A stretch of 64,000 nucleotides of DNA from Dactylosporangium siamense (GCF_016862795.1 NZ_BONQ01000106.1:1-64000); one strand, 5' to 3'. Positions 8,490 to 17,935 are shown, counted from the first letter of the stretch. The notes: generated from the sequence alone by a model not told the origin. Numbers and translations are program-made.

Positions 8490-9596
8490 GTGACCGACGA
8501 GCCGTCGAACGGCACCGCCCTCCCGGCGTCGCTGGCCCTGGTGCCGGACGGATCCCTGCAGGAGGTCGCCGACGCCGCCGTCGCGGGTCTGCGCGCCGGC
8601 CACCCCGCCGCCGATCTGATCGTGGGCCTGAGCCTGCAGGCTCCCCATACCCTCCGGCCCCATCTGGAGCGGCTGTGGGACCTCGCGCCGAACTCGCCGA
8701 CATACTCCGCCTGCTGGCCGTGGCGGGGCGCGGACGACAACGAGATCGACCGCCTCGCCGCCCGGCTCCACGCGGCACCCGCCGAGTCGGATCGGGCGTG
8801 GCGGTGCCTCCTCGAAACCCGCATGGCCCGCGGCTGGTCGATCGCGGTCGCCGCCATCGGCGGCGTGGTTCCGGCAGGGGACTACGCGGACGCGTGTCTC
8901 AACCTCGTCGGCATCGAGCGGCGCGCCGGCGGGATCCGTCGTCTCGTCACCGAGCCCACCTGCCACATCGAGTTCCCGCAGGGCTTCCTCGTCCCGCCGG
9001 GACGGGGTGGCGGCCGCGGCGCGATGCCCGACCCGAGCTGGTATCCGGGCTCCGGCGTCGCCGGTGCCGGCAGGTTCGGCGGCGAGGTCGACGCCCGCTG
9101 CGCGGTGTGCGGCGGTCCGTTGCACCGCCTGCTTGCCTTCGACCAGGCACCCGCGAACGTCCCCGGCGGCCTCCAGGTCGTCACATGCCTGAGCTGCCTG
9201 GGCTGGTCCCAGCAGGTCCTGTACTTCGCCCACCACGGAACCTCGGTCCGCCCCGCCGGCCCCGCGCTGACCAGGCAACGGCCGGAGTTCCCGGCCGAGG
9301 CGCTCCCCGAGACACCGGTGAGGATCCGGCCCAGCTCCCCGCGGTGGCGCCGGCAGGACTGGGCCTACAGCAACGGCGAGGAGAACCTGCACCGCGTGGG
9401 CGGCGAGCCGACGTGGATCCAGTCGGCCGAGTTCCCGGCCTGCCCGGCCTGCCACCGCACGATGCGGTTTCTGCTCCAGCTCGACTCGCTGGAGATCGAG
9501 GGCGGTCCGTGGTGGCTCTGGGGCAGCGGCGGCATCCTGTACAGCTTCTGGTGTGACGGCTGCTCGCTGTCCGCGACGCTCTGGCAGTGCACCTGA
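8490..9596 (+). CDS. DUF1963/YwqG-like protein with two zinc-ribbon cysteine clusters
   Basis: The protein has 368 aa and starts at GTG 8490. The N-terminal 150 residues are a helical region (RAGHPAADLIVGLSLQAPHT) with no recognised family. The C-terminal part carries CAVCGG/CLSC (about residues 205-235) and CPAC/CDGC (about 315-360). Between them lie GGEPTWIQ and FLLQLDS, which are typical of DUF1963 (YwqG) proteins. Four CxxC pairs suggest two structural zinc sites. It is cytoplasmic by absence of a signal. The biological role of this family is not established. Confidence 0.65.
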   Translation: MTDEPSNGTALPASLALVPDGSLQEVADAAVAGLRAGHPAADLIVGLSLQAPHTLRPHLERLWDLAPNSPTYSACWPWRGADDNEIDRLAARLHAAPAESDRAWRCLLETRMARGWSIAVAAIGGVVPAGDYADACLNLVGIERRAGGIRRLVTEPTCHIEFPQGFLVPPGRGGGRGAMPDPSWYPGSGVAGAGRFGGEVDARCAVCGGPLHRLLAFDQAPANVPGGLQVVTCLSCLGWSQQVLYFAHHGTSVRPAGPALTRQRPEFPAEALPETPVRIRPSSPRWRRQDWAYSNGEENLHRVGGEPTWIQSAEFPACPACHRTMRFLLQLDSLEIEGGPWWLWGSGGILYSFWCDGCSLSATLWQCT

Positions 9597-9597
9597 T

Positions 9598-9628
9598 CCC
9601 GCCGGCTCCTTGCCTCGGAGCCGGCGGG
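9598..9628. terminator. 12-bp GC hairpin between convergent genes
   Basis: CCCGCCGGCTCC (9598-9609) pairs perfectly with GGAGCCGGCGGG (9617-9628) around a 7-nt loop. It lies between the stops of the DUF1963-like gene (+) and the xylanase gene (-) and can serve both. Confidence 0.8.
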
Positions 9629-9639
9629 ACCGTCGGCGG

Positions 9640-10740
<1,101 letters not shown>

Positions 10741-10800
10741 TCATGGAGTCAGCCCACTTTCCTCGACCCGGCCACGCCCGTTCAGCGCGTCACGACCCCA

Positions 10801-10885
10801 TTTTTTTCGAAAGTTCACGAGCCGCTTGAGCAGCCAATACACGCGAAACGCCGGGCGGCATCAGGGGCGACGGCGTGAAAGTTTC
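10801..10885 (-). promoter_or_regulatory. Xylanase upstream region with GAAA-type repressor-like sites
   Basis: Two related sites lie 80-160 nt upstream of the xylanase start. GAAAGTTTC (10877-10885) is a 9-bp palindrome, and TTCGAAAGTTCACG starts near 10806 beside a run of seven T. Streptomyces xylanase genes carry a similar CGAAACTTTCG operator. The binding protein is not identified. Confidence 0.45.
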
Positions 10886-10918
10886 GCCGTCGAGGAACCG
10901 GCGCATAGGATCGTCGGC

Positions 10919-11656
10919 ATGGCGTTGCGCCCTGTCATGGTGAACATCAAGGCCCTTGACCACGCGGCGGTCGGCCGGTTCTGGGCGGAGGCGCTCGGCT
11001 GGACCGCCACCAGCGCTCAGACCACCTACGTCGGGCCGCCCGGCGAGTTCGTCTGGCCGGACCCGGTCTTCGTCGGCATCGACGTCGTCGCCGTCCCGGA
11101 ACCCAGGACGCCGGTGAAGAACCGGGTGCACCTCGACCTCGCCACCACCTCGGCGGCCCATCAGGAGGACCTCGTCGCGCGGCTGCGGGCGCTCGGCGCG
11201 ACGCCCGCCGACGTGGGTCAGGGCGACGTGCCGTGGACGGTCCTCGCCGACCCGGAGGGCAACGAGTTCTGCGTGCTGGAGCCCCGCGAACGCTACCGGG
11301 ACACCGGGCCGATCGCCGCGGTCGTGGTCGACTGCGTGGACCCGAGGGCCATGGCGCGGTTCTGGGGCGCGGCGACGGACTGGACCGTGCAGGAGGTGAC
11401 CGACGAGCTCGCGGCGCTGCGTTCCGCCCAGGGGGTCGGCTCGTATCTGGAGTTCCTCCGCGTGCCCGGCGGCAGGTCAGTGCCGGACCGGGTCCATCTC
11501 GACCTGCTGCCGTATCCGGGTGACGACCAGGCGGCGGAGGTGGCCCGGTTGCGCGCGCTCGGCGCCGCCGACCTCGACCTCGGCCAGGGCGACGTGCCGT
11601 GGACGTGCCTGACCGACCCGGACGGCCACGAGTTCTGCGTCCTCGCCCCGCACTGA
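10919..11656 (+). CDS. VOC superfamily protein with two glyoxalase-like domains
   Basis: The protein has 245 aa from ATG 10919 (AGGA 8 nt upstream). It consists of two homologous glyoxalase-like (VOC) halves of about 120 aa. Each has an N-terminal strand followed by RFWGAAT/RFWAEAL, a central NRVHLDL/DRVHLDL motif and a terminal DPEGNEFCVLEPRE/DPDGHEFCVLAPH motif. VOC proteins bind a divalent metal and act as dioxygenases, isomerases or resistance proteins; this subgroup is mostly uncharacterised. The internal duplication is plain: GDVPWT and LRALGA occur in both halves. It is divergent from the xylanase gene and convergent with the SMI1 gene. Confidence 0.85.
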   Translation: MALRPVMVNIKALDHAAVGRFWAEALGWTATSAQTTYVGPPGEFVWPDPVFVGIDVVAVPEPRTPVKNRVHLDLATTSAAHQEDLVARLRALGATPADVGQGDVPWTVLADPEGNEFCVLEPRERYRDTGPIAAVVVDCVDPRAMARFWGAATDWTVQEVTDELAALRSAQGVGSYLEFLRVPGGRSVPDRVHLDLLPYPGDDQAAEVARLRALGAADLDLGQGDVPWTCLTDPDGHEFCVLAPH

Positions 11657-11663
11657 CCCGAGG

Positions 11664-12305
11664 TCAGGCGGTAAGCCCGTCCAGCCAGCGCCGGTACCAC
11701 TGCGCGAAGTCGATCCGGTTGCCGTCCCCGTCGAGCAGCGGCCGGATGGGACCGTCGCCGGCGGTGTCGTCGGCCCACATCTGGCCGCGGGCCGGGCCGC
11801 TGACGACGAGCGCCTCCCGATACGCGCAACCCTGGTGGCACAGGTAGAGCAGGCCGGGGTGATACTCGGGTTCGGCGGCCTGGCACAGCTCCTCGTAGCG
11901 TTCCTCGGCCGCGCTGAACTCCTCGTCCGTCGGGTAGTCCGCCTCGTCCGGCGATTCCGGCAGCCAGGGCGCGGGGGTGAACGCCTTCTCGTGCGGGAAC
12001 GGCTCGGCCAGGATCGTCACGTCGGTGAGTTCCGCGCCGTCGTCGCCGGGCCACTGCCACCCGCCGCCGGTGAGCCGCGGCGGGAACAGCCCGTAGCCGG
12101 GGCCGGCGCCGCCCCGGCCGGCCTGCAGCAGGAACGCGCGGTACGCGGCGGGCAGCTCCACCCGCACCTGCGCCTCGAGCGCGGCCAGTTCGGCGGGCGT
12201 CAGCGGCGGCTCGAGCCGCCACCGGTGCGCGTCGGCCCCGAACGTCGTGCCGGGATGGGCGGCCAGCCGGGCGAGCCGCCCCGGGACATCCGACCAGTCG
12301 ATCAC
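11664..12305 (-). CDS. SMI1/KNR4 (SUKH) family protein
   Basis: The protein has 213 aa. Residues about 32-75 (PPLTPAELAALEAQVRVELP then AAYRAFLLQAGRGGAGPGYG) match the SMI1/KNR4 start, and DYPTDEEF, YLCHQGCAYREALVVSG and the terminal FAQWYRRWLDGL complete it. SUKH proteins are often immunity proteins against polymorphic toxins, but no toxin gene lies beside this one. A housekeeping or orphan immunity role are both possible. It is cytoplasmic. It stands 28 nt downstream of the CPBP gene on the same strand and may share its transcript. Confidence 0.85.
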   Translation of the reverse strand: MIDWSDVPGRLARLAAHPGTTFGADAHRWRLEPPLTPAELAALEAQVRVELPAAYRAFLLQAGRGGAGPGYGLFPPRLTGGGWQWPGDDGAELTDVTILAEPFPHEKAFTPAPWLPESPDEADYPTDEEFSAAEERYEELCQAAEPEYHPGLLYLCHQGCAYREALVVSGPARGQMWADDTAGDGPIRPLLDGDGNRIDFAQWYRRWLDGLTA

Positions 12306-12333
12306 GGGCCGTACCCTACCGTCCGGCCGGGCG

Positions 12334-13029
12334 TCAGGTCGCGATGAGTGGGGGCAGCGCGAACAGCATCACCGTCGACCAGGTCACGTGGGTGAGGACG
12401 GGGGCGAGGACGCCGCCGGACGCGCGGCGTTGCAGGCCCAGCACCACGCCGAGGAGGACGGCGGCGAAGACGAGCATCGGGTTGCCGGTGGCGACGGTGG
12501 CGATCGCGTAGACGGCGGTGGAGATGGTCACCGGCAGCGTCCGGCCGATCGCGGCGAACAGGGCGCCGCGGAAGAACAGCTCCTCGGCGGCGCCGTTGGC
12601 GAGGGTGACGACGGTGATGAGGACGATCGAGCCGTACCTGGCGTGGTCGAGCACGTCGTCGGTGTACGCGCGCAGCGGCGGGATCTCCCGCACGATCAGG
12701 GCCCCGGCGACGAAGACGGCACCGGCGAGCAGGCCGGTGAGGATCGGGGTGGCGACGGGCCGGCGCAGCGTGTCGCGGAAGAGGATGTGCCCGAGGTGCA
12801 GCGGGCCGGACAGCAGCGCCCCGGCGACCCAGGTCGCGGCGACGGCGAGGGTCATCGGGTAGAACAGCGCGTCGCCGGGGCGGATCGACAGTGAGATCCC
12901 GAGCAGCACCGCGCCCACGACGAGGGTCACCGCGGCCACGATCCGCCGGCGCCGGAACGCGCCGTCGGACTGGCTGTGGTCGCGGGGGACGCGGTCGAGG
13001 AACGCCGCGGTGAAGATGCGTCTCACCAC
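12334..13029 (-). CDS. CPBP family intramembrane metalloprotease
   Basis: The protein has 231 aa with about seven hydrophobic helices. The CPBP (Abi/Rce1-like) catalytic signature is present: AAEELFFRG near residue 148 (EExxxR), followed by LLGVVLGLQRR and HVTWSTVMLF near 215, which supplies the metal-binding His. In bacteria these enzymes process peptides in the membrane or act in bacteriocin immunity. The substrate is unknown. The start at ATG 13029 gives the usual charged N-terminus. It is divergent from the small beta-rich protein at 13093. Confidence 0.88.
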   Translation of the reverse strand: MVRRIFTAAFLDRVPRDHSQSDGAFRRRRIVAAVTLVVGAVLLGISLSIRPGDALFYPMTLAVAATWVAGALLSGPLHLGHILFRDTLRRPVATPILTGLLAGAVFVAGALIVREIPPLRAYTDDVLDHARYGSIVLITVVTLANGAAEELFFRGALFAAIGRTLPVTISTAVYAIATVATGNPMLVFAAVLLGVVLGLQRRASGGVLAPVLTHVTWSTVMLFALPPLIAT

Positions 13030-13092
13030 CTACTGATACCCCACTGGGCCGGGGCGCCCCGCAACATCGACGCGGCGGGCTACCCTCGGGGC

Positions 13093-13560
13093 ATGTTGAC
13101 CGCGAAGCGGACCAGTGTCTGGCGGAGCCGTTACGAGGTGACCCGGGACGGGCACGTGGTCGCCCGTTGGGAAGGGTCGCTGTGGCGCAGCGGCGGGGGA
13201 CTCGAGGTGGCCGGGCACGCGTTCGAGGTGCGTGGCAACGCGTGGGGCAGCCGGTTCTCGATGCTGGACAAGGCGGGTGGGGTCGTCGCCGCCGCGGACC
13301 GGGTCGGGCGCAAGCGGTGGAGCGTGACGGCCGGCGGGGTGACGTACCAGTTCCAGCGGGCGTCCGTGTGGGGCCAGGCGCAGGACCTCTACGCCGGCGA
13401 GCGGAAGGTCGGCTCGGTGCGGAAGGTGAGCTTCTGGGGCAATGACGTCGCCGTCGACCTGCCGGGCGTGCCGCTGCCCGTGCAGGTCTTCGTCCTCGGC
13501 GTCATCGTCACCATGTGGCAGGCCCAGGCCGCGGCCGCCTCCGGAGGCGGAGGCGGTTAG
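13093..13560 (+). CDS. Small beta-rich protein, possibly LURP-one/Tubby-like fold
   Basis: The protein has 155 aa from ATG 13093. It consists of alternating beta-strand patterns (RSRYEVTRDGHVVARWEGSL, HAFEVRGNAWGSRFSMLDKA, RKRWSVTAGGVTYQFQRAS), then a hydrophobic C-terminal helix (VPLPVQVFVLGVIVTMWQ) and a Gly tail. This resembles the LURP-one/scramblase-like fold, in which twelve strands surround a central C-terminal helix. The resemblance is by pattern, and no specific motif proves it. The stop overlaps by 4 nt the end of the convergent DUF427 gene. Confidence 0.6.
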   Translation: MLTAKRTSVWRSRYEVTRDGHVVARWEGSLWRSGGGLEVAGHAFEVRGNAWGSRFSMLDKAGGVVAAADRVGRKRWSVTAGGVTYQFQRASVWGQAQDLYAGERKVGSVRKVSFWGNDVAVDLPGVPLPVQVFVLGVIVTMWQAQAAAASGGGGG

Positions 13561-14315
13561 CTGAAGTGCGTGACCGGGCGGTCGAGCGGCCGGCCGTCCA
13601 GGTGGATGTCGACCTTCTCGTTGTAGAAGCTGACCAGGCCGGCGATCGGCAGCAGCGCCGCGGTCGGGAAGGTGTAGGCCCAGGCGAGGTCCTGGTGCAC
13701 GGCCGCGCCGATCCGCACGGACCAGTAGTCGCTGGTGCGTCCCTTGTACGGGCACGAGGTCCGCGTCGGTGACGCCTCCAGGTGGGTGAAGTCGACGTCG
13801 GTGCGGTTGAGGTAGTACCGGGTCGGCAGGCCGGTCTCGAAGACCATGACCGGTGACGCCGACTCGGCGAGGGTGACCCCGTCGAGGGAGACCCGCACGG
13901 TGCGGGTGGAGCGCAGCGCGTCGACGCGGCTGTAGGGGTTGCGGGGGTGGACGAACACCTCCTCGTCCTCCTCGAACCAGGCGTCCAGGGCGTCCCAGTC
14001 GAGCCGGGCGAGGCCCTCGACCGGGCCGTCGGTGTAGATCCGGCCGGCGGCGGGCCGGTCCTGGTCGCCGGCGCGCAGGCCGATGCGGCGGGCGCTGCCG
14101 CGTTTGAGCTGCTGCACGTGGTCCTCGTCCACGACCAGAGCGGGGTCGAGGTCGGCGGCCGGGATGTAGTACTGCGGGTAGTTCGGCCCTTCCCAGACGT
14201 ACACGGCGCGGGTGGTGTCCAGGACGGTCCGGCCGTTGAGCATGGCGCGCACCCGGCGCGGCACCGGCTCGGTGTGGTCGACCGGCACGATCATCTTCGG
14301 GTAGTCGGCTGTCAC
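13557..14315 (-). CDS. Tandem DUF427 domain protein
   Basis: The protein has 252 aa with two DUF427 units. The first covers about 18-75 (VRAMLNGRTVLDTTRAVYVW with YPQYYIPAADL). The second covers about 140-235 (VRVSLDGVTLAESASPVMVF, PTRYYLNRTDVDFTHLEASP and CPYKGRTSDYWSVR). The second carries the full Cys-Pro-Tyr-Lys-Gly motif and the Asp-Tyr-Trp block; the first lacks them. The family forms a small barrel of unknown function. Its ATG overlaps the stop of the MarR gene as ATGA, so the two are translationally coupled. Confidence 0.9.
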   Translation of the reverse strand: MTADYPKMIVPVDHTEPVPRRVRAMLNGRTVLDTTRAVYVWEGPNYPQYYIPAADLDPALVVDEDHVQQLKRGSARRIGLRAGDQDRPAAGRIYTDGPVEGLARLDWDALDAWFEEDEEVFVHPRNPYSRVDALRSTRTVRVSLDGVTLAESASPVMVFETGLPTRYYLNRTDVDFTHLEASPTRTSCPYKGRTSDYWSVRIGAAVHQDLAWAYTFPTAALLPIAGLVSFYNEKVDIHLDGRPLDRPVTHFS

Positions 14316-14776
14316 GTCTCCCTGCCTACCACCACCGGGCCGATCCGATCACGCATCGGGCGGTGTTCGAGGGTGGTGATCGCCTCCTCGACGAGGCGGC
14401 TCAGGGGATACGGCAGCTCCGCGTCGAGCGCCTCGGCGGCCGCGTCGGTGGCGGCCATCTCCGCCTCGATGACGGGCAGCAGCCGCCGCGCGCGGTCGGT
14501 GAGGTGCACGATGCGCTGCCGGGCGTCGCTGCCGGGCTCCAGGCGCACGAGGTCCTGCTTGGTCATCTCCGCGACGGTCTGGCTGGCCGCGGAGTGGGTG
14601 ACGCCGATCGCCGCCGCCAGGTCGCGGATCGTGCGCGGGCCCTGGGTGGCGAGGGTGCGCACGACCGGCGCGAACCGGGGCCGGAACCCGGGCCGGCCGA
14701 GGTCGGCGTAGACGGTGGCGACGTCGCCGTCGAGCAGTTCGAGGAGGTGCCGCAGCCGGCTGCCGAGGAATGTCAC
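14312..14776 (-). CDS. MarR family transcriptional regulator
   Basis: The protein has 154 aa from GTG 14776 (VTFLGSRLRHLLELL). The longer frame to 14827 runs through the operator and is rejected. The wHTH covers about 45-105: TLATQGPRTIRDLAAAIGVT for the first helices, HSAASQTVAEMTKQDLVRL for the recognition helix, and DARQRIVHLTDRA for the wing. Helices at both ends form the usual dimer interface. The minus-strand -10 TATATT (14788-14783) lies only 6 nt from GTG, so the mRNA is probably leaderless. It likely represses itself and the divergent aminopeptidase gene through the palindrome at 14783-14804. Confidence 0.9.
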   Translation of the reverse strand: MTFLGSRLRHLLELLDGDVATVYADLGRPGFRPRFAPVVRTLATQGPRTIRDLAAAIGVTHSAASQTVAEMTKQDLVRLEPGSDARQRIVHLTDRARRLLPVIEAEMAATDAAAEALDAELPYPLSRLVEEAITTLEHRPMRDRIGPVVVGRET

Positions 14777-14782
14777 AGCACT

Positions 14783-14804
14783 AATATAACAGCGCTGTTG
14801 TATT
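14783..14804. promoter_or_regulatory. MarR-type operator over divergent leaderless promoters
   Basis: The core AACAGCGCTGTT (14788-14799) is a perfect 12-bp palindrome, and the symmetry continues outward to 14783-14804 with two mismatched positions. It contains the TATATT -10 of the MarR gene and abuts TATTCT (14801-14806), the probable -10 of the aminopeptidase gene. Confidence 0.75.
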
Positions 14805-14813
14805 CTGCGGGGC

Positions 14814-15758
14814 ATGTATCCGCTCATCGACCCTCACGACGAGGGCATGCTCGACGTCGGCGACGGCAACCTCGTGCACTGGGACGTCGCCGGCAACCCC
14901 GCCGGGCTGCCCGCCGTGGTCGTGCACGGCGGGCCCGGCTCCGGCTGCACCCCGGGCACCCGGCGCTACTTCGACCCGGACCGCTACCGGATCGTCCAGT
15001 TCGACCAGCGCAACTGCGGCCGCAGCACCCCGCACGCGTCGAGCCTGGACGCGGACCTGCGCCACAACACCACCGACCACCTCGTCGCCGACATGGAGCG
15101 GCTGCGCGAGCACCTCGGCATCGACCGCTGGCTGCTCTTCGGTGGGTCGTGGGGTTCGACGCTGATCCTGGCGTACGCCGAACGCCACCCCCACCACGTC
15201 GCCGGCATCGTCATCGACGGGGTGACCTCGACCCGCCGCCGCGAGATCAACTGGCTCTACGAGGGCGTCGGGCGGTTCTTCCCCGCCCAGTGGGCCGCGT
15301 TCCGCGACTTCGCCGGGGCTGACGACGGCGACGTCGTCGCCGCCTACGCCCGGCTGATGAACTCGCCCGACCCCGCCGTGCGCGCCGCGACCGCTGAGGC
15401 CTGGTGCACCTGGGAGGACGCCGTGATCTCGCTCGAACCGAACGGCGTGCCCGACGCGTACAGCGGCCGCCCGGACGACGCGAAGCAGGCCATGGTCCGC
15501 ATCTGCACCCACTACGCCGCGCACGCCGCATGGCTGGAGGAGGGTGCCCTGCTCCGCGACGCCGATCGGCTCGCCGGGATTCGAGGTGTACTGCTGCACG
15601 GCCGCTTCGACATCAGCAGCCCGCTGGAGACGGCCTGGCACCTCACCCAGCGCTGGCCCGACGCGGAGCTGACGGTCGTGGAGGACTCCGGTCACACCGG
15701 CAGCGACACCATGCGGACCCTCATCCGCGCCGCGCTCGACTCGTTCGTCACTTCCTGA
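14814..15758 (+). CDS. pip: Prolyl aminopeptidase (proline iminopeptidase)
   Basis: The protein has 314 aa, an alpha/beta hydrolase of peptidase family S33. HGGPGSG (about 41-47) forms the oxyanion hole, GGSWGS (about 107-112) holds the nucleophile Ser, HGRFDISSP near 262 gives the Asp and EDSGHTGS near 293 the His. The sequence FDQRNCGRSTPHA is diagnostic of prolyl aminopeptidases. It removes N-terminal proline from peptides in the cytoplasm. ATG 14814 is 7 nt from TATTCT, so translation is probably leaderless. The gene overlaps the convergent SDR gene by 11 nt. Control by the divergent MarR protein is inferred from the shared operator. Confidence 0.93.
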   Translation: MYPLIDPHDEGMLDVGDGNLVHWDVAGNPAGLPAVVVHGGPGSGCTPGTRRYFDPDRYRIVQFDQRNCGRSTPHASSLDADLRHNTTDHLVADMERLREHLGIDRWLLFGGSWGSTLILAYAERHPHHVAGIVIDGVTSTRRREINWLYEGVGRFFPAQWAAFRDFAGADDGDVVAAYARLMNSPDPAVRAATAEAWCTWEDAVISLEPNGVPDAYSGRPDDAKQAMVRICTHYAAHAAWLEEGALLRDADRLAGIRGVLLHGRFDISSPLETAWHLTQRWPDAELTVVEDSGHTGSDTMRTLIRAALDSFVTS

Positions 15759-16437
15759 CGGCCTCCCGCCAGATCAGGCCGATGATGCTGGGCCGCACCT
15801 CGGTCGTGACGACCGCCATCGCCCGCCGGACGAACCGCTCGTCATCGAGCTGCGCCACCATGCTCGCGGCGAGGTCCGGACGCGCCGTGAACAGCCCGTC
15901 CGCGACGTCGGTCTCGGTGGTGTACCGGGTCACGGCCGGGTGGTCGAACAGGCCGGACGGCCGCACCAGGGTCCAGTCCAGGTCGCTGTCGCGCACCAGG
16001 GCCTCCATGCGGCGCATGTCGTCGTGGACGGTCCGGCCCATCCGGCGGTTGAACAGCGGGTCCATGACGGTGTTGAAGAACGTCTCGCCGGTGGGCCGCC
16101 AGGCGGGGTCCATGACGCTGGAGCTGACCGCCAGGAGCCGCTTCACCCCGTGCCGGTGCATCGCCGCGACGATGTTCGCCGCGCTGTGCGAGTACACCGA
16201 CACAAGCTGCCGGGTCAGCGGCGTGCCGAGGCTGGACAGCACCGCGTCGGCGCCGGCGACGGCCCGCTCGGCGGTGCCGGGGTCCAGGACGTCGCCGGTG
16301 ACGACGGTGAGCCGCGGGCGCGGCGGGAGGGCGTCGGGGCGGCGGCCGACGGCCGTGACGTGGTGCCCGGCGGCGATGGCCTGGTCGATGAGGTGGCGGC
16401 CGGTGGGACCGGTCGCGCCGAAGATGACGATACGCAT
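15748..16437 (-). CDS. NAD(P)-binding SDR/NmrA-like oxidoreductase
   Basis: The protein has 229 aa from ATG 16437; the longer frame to 16467 lacks a ribosome binding site. The N-terminal MRIVIFGATGPTGRHLIDQA is a GxxGxxG Rossmann motif of the atypical SDR type, followed by VTAVGRRPD and VTGDVLDP. LLAVSSSVMDPAWRPTGE and LDWTLVRPSGLFD are typical of NmrA/anti-sigma-like NAD(P)-binding proteins with no canonical YxxxK. Such proteins act as quinone reductases or redox sensors; the substrate is unknown. It is divergent from a TetR gene, the usual arrangement for regulator and target. Confidence 0.85.
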   Translation of the reverse strand: MRIVIFGATGPTGRHLIDQAIAAGHHVTAVGRRPDALPPRPRLTVVTGDVLDPGTAERAVAGADAVLSSLGTPLTRQLVSVYSHSAANIVAAMHRHGVKRLLAVSSSVMDPAWRPTGETFFNTVMDPLFNRRMGRTVHDDMRRMEALVRDSDLDWTLVRPSGLFDHPAVTRYTTETDVADGLFTARPDLAASMVAQLDDERFVRRAMAVVTTEVRPSIIGLIWREAVRK

Positions 16438-16467
16438 GCCGTTGACGGTGCCGCCGCACCGGCGCAA

Positions 16468-16486
16468 TATTCAACCGTGCTGAATA
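16468..16486. promoter_or_regulatory. TetR-type operator
   Basis: TATTCA (16468-16473) and TGAATA (16481-16486) form a perfect inverted repeat around a 7-nt spacer that contains the GTG start of the TetR gene. It sits in the 39-nt gap to the divergent SDR gene, so one bound repressor could block both. Confidence 0.6.
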
Positions 16487-17064
16487 AAACCCGCGGACGG
16501 CCCCGCGGCCGCCCCGACACCCGGGCCCGCATCGCGGCGGCCGCCCGCGAGCTGTTCCTCCAGCACGGCTACCGGGGCACCACCGTCCGCGCGGTCGCCG
16601 CCGCGGCCGGGGTCGACCAGGCGCTCATCAGCTACCACTTCGGCTCCAAACAGGGCCTGTTCAGCTCGTCCCTGGATCTGCTGTGCGTGGAGCCGGCCGC
16701 CCTGGACGCGGCCCTGCGCGGCGACCCCGCCGGCCTCGCCGACCGGTTGCTGCGCGCCGTCACCGCCCTGTGGGACGCCACCGACCCGGCCGAGCACCGG
16801 GTCGCCGCCCTGGACGACGCCACCATGCGCGTCCTGCGCGACTACCTGGACTGTGACCTACGCGTCCGCATCGCTGAATTTCTCGGCGGCCCCGACGCCA
16901 CCGACCGGGCCACCGCCGCCGTCGCCGTCATCGGCGGCCTCATCTTCACCCGCTACCTGCACCCGGTCCGCTCGATCGCGGCGCTGCCGGCCGCCCGGGT
17001 GCGGCGGGTGTTCGGCCCGGCGCTGCACGCCGCCCTGCATCCGCGGCCGGTCACCCTTCGATGA
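16477..17064 (+). CDS. TetR family transcriptional regulator
   Basis: The protein has 195 aa from GTG 16477. The Arg-rich N-terminus RGRPRGRPDTRARI precedes the TetR HTH (about 15-62): LFLQHGYRGTTVRAVAAAAG and VDQALISYHFGSKQGLF. The C-terminal ligand domain contains SIAALPAARVRRVFGP. The start codon lies in an inverted repeat that probably is its own operator. The gene is divergent from the SDR oxidoreductase and overlaps the convergent hydrolase gene by 14 nt. The inducer is unknown. Confidence 0.9.
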   Translation: MLNKTRGRPRGRPDTRARIAAAARELFLQHGYRGTTVRAVAAAAGVDQALISYHFGSKQGLFSSSLDLLCVEPAALDAALRGDPAGLADRLLRAVTALWDATDPAEHRVAALDDATMRVLRDYLDCDLRVRIAEFLGGPDATDRATAAVAVIGGLIFTRYLHPVRSIAALPAARVRRVFGPALHAALHPRPVTLR

Positions 17065-17860
17065 AGGCCAGGATCCGCCGCCAGGCGTCGTCCTGCGCGG
17101 CGGTGTGCCCGGGGAGCTGCTCGTCGAAGAAGCCGTGCGGGGCGCCCGGATACACCACGACCTCGTGCGGCACGCCGTGCGCGGTCAGCGCCGCGTCGAA
17201 CGCGTCGACCTCGCCGGCACCGATGCCCTCGTCCGCGCCGCCGAACATGGCCAGGATCGGGGCCGTGAGCTCCGCGGCCCGCTGCGTCGGCCCGGGCCGT
17301 CCGAGCAGTGCACCGGGCATGCCGTAGAGACCGATCGCGCCGGCGAGCCCGAAGCGCGCGGCGGCGGTGAGGAACGCGAACCGGCCGCCGAGACAGCACC
17401 CGAGCGACACCACCCGGTCGGCGCTGTCGCGCAGGTGGTCGATGCCGGCGGTGAAGTCGGCGAACAGTTCCTCCTCGCGGAGTTTCATCAGGTGCGGCAT
17501 CAGGTTCGCCATCTCGCCCCAGCCGGCGCCCCGGGCGGCGGGGTCGAGCCCGGCGGTGCGACCGAAGTAGTCGATCGCGAGCGCGGTGTGCCCGTGCCGG
17601 GCGAGCTGCGTCGTCAGCTGCTCGTAGAAGCCGGACAGGCCCCGGTTGTCCGGCAGGACGAGCACCCCGGAGCCGGTGGGTTCGGCCGGCGTCGCCAGGT
17701 ATCCGGCGAAGCGCGCGCCATCGGCGGCCTCGAGGGTGACGGGGCCGGCCTCGACCTTCGTCCCAGGGTCGGCGTTCTGCGGCGGGCGGGCATCAGCGTC
17801 GTAACACACGAACGTCTCCGATCGATCGGCAAGCGGTTCCGCACCGACGATAGGAGACAT
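17051..17860 (-). CDS. Dienelactone hydrolase family protein
   Basis: The protein has 269 aa with an alpha/beta hydrolase fold. Catalytic triad: Cys in SLGCCLGGRFAF (about residue 140), Asp in MFGGADEGIGAGEV (about 205) and His in YPGAPHGFFDE (about 240), the DLH pattern with a Cys nucleophile. VLVLPDNRGLSGFYEQL and ALAIDYFGRTAG match the family core. The N-terminal 30 residues carry FVCYDADARPP, seen in DLH proteins of actinobacteria. It probably opens lactones or esters in the cytoplasm. The 75-nt leader is unusually AT-rich for the region and contains ATGA-CTA-TCAT near 17864, a possible operator. Confidence 0.88.
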   Translation of the reverse strand: MSPIVGAEPLADRSETFVCYDADARPPQNADPGTKVEAGPVTLEAADGARFAGYLATPAEPTGSGVLVLPDNRGLSGFYEQLTTQLARHGHTALAIDYFGRTAGLDPAARGAGWGEMANLMPHLMKLREEELFADFTAGIDHLRDSADRVVSLGCCLGGRFAFLTAAARFGLAGAIGLYGMPGALLGRPGPTQRAAELTAPILAMFGGADEGIGAGEVDAFDAALTAHGVPHEVVVYPGAPHGFFDEQLPGHTAAQDDAWRRILAFIEG

Positions 17861-17935
17861 TCATGACTATCATAGCAAAAGGGACGTTCTCGATCCAGTA
17901 CCGGCCGTCTCGAACCGGATCGGCCGTTCGTCCGA

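Noticed and set aside
15940-16476. N-terminal extension of the TetR protein upstream of GTG 16477
   Set aside because: The frame is open but antisense to the SDR gene and lacks conservation with TetR proteins.
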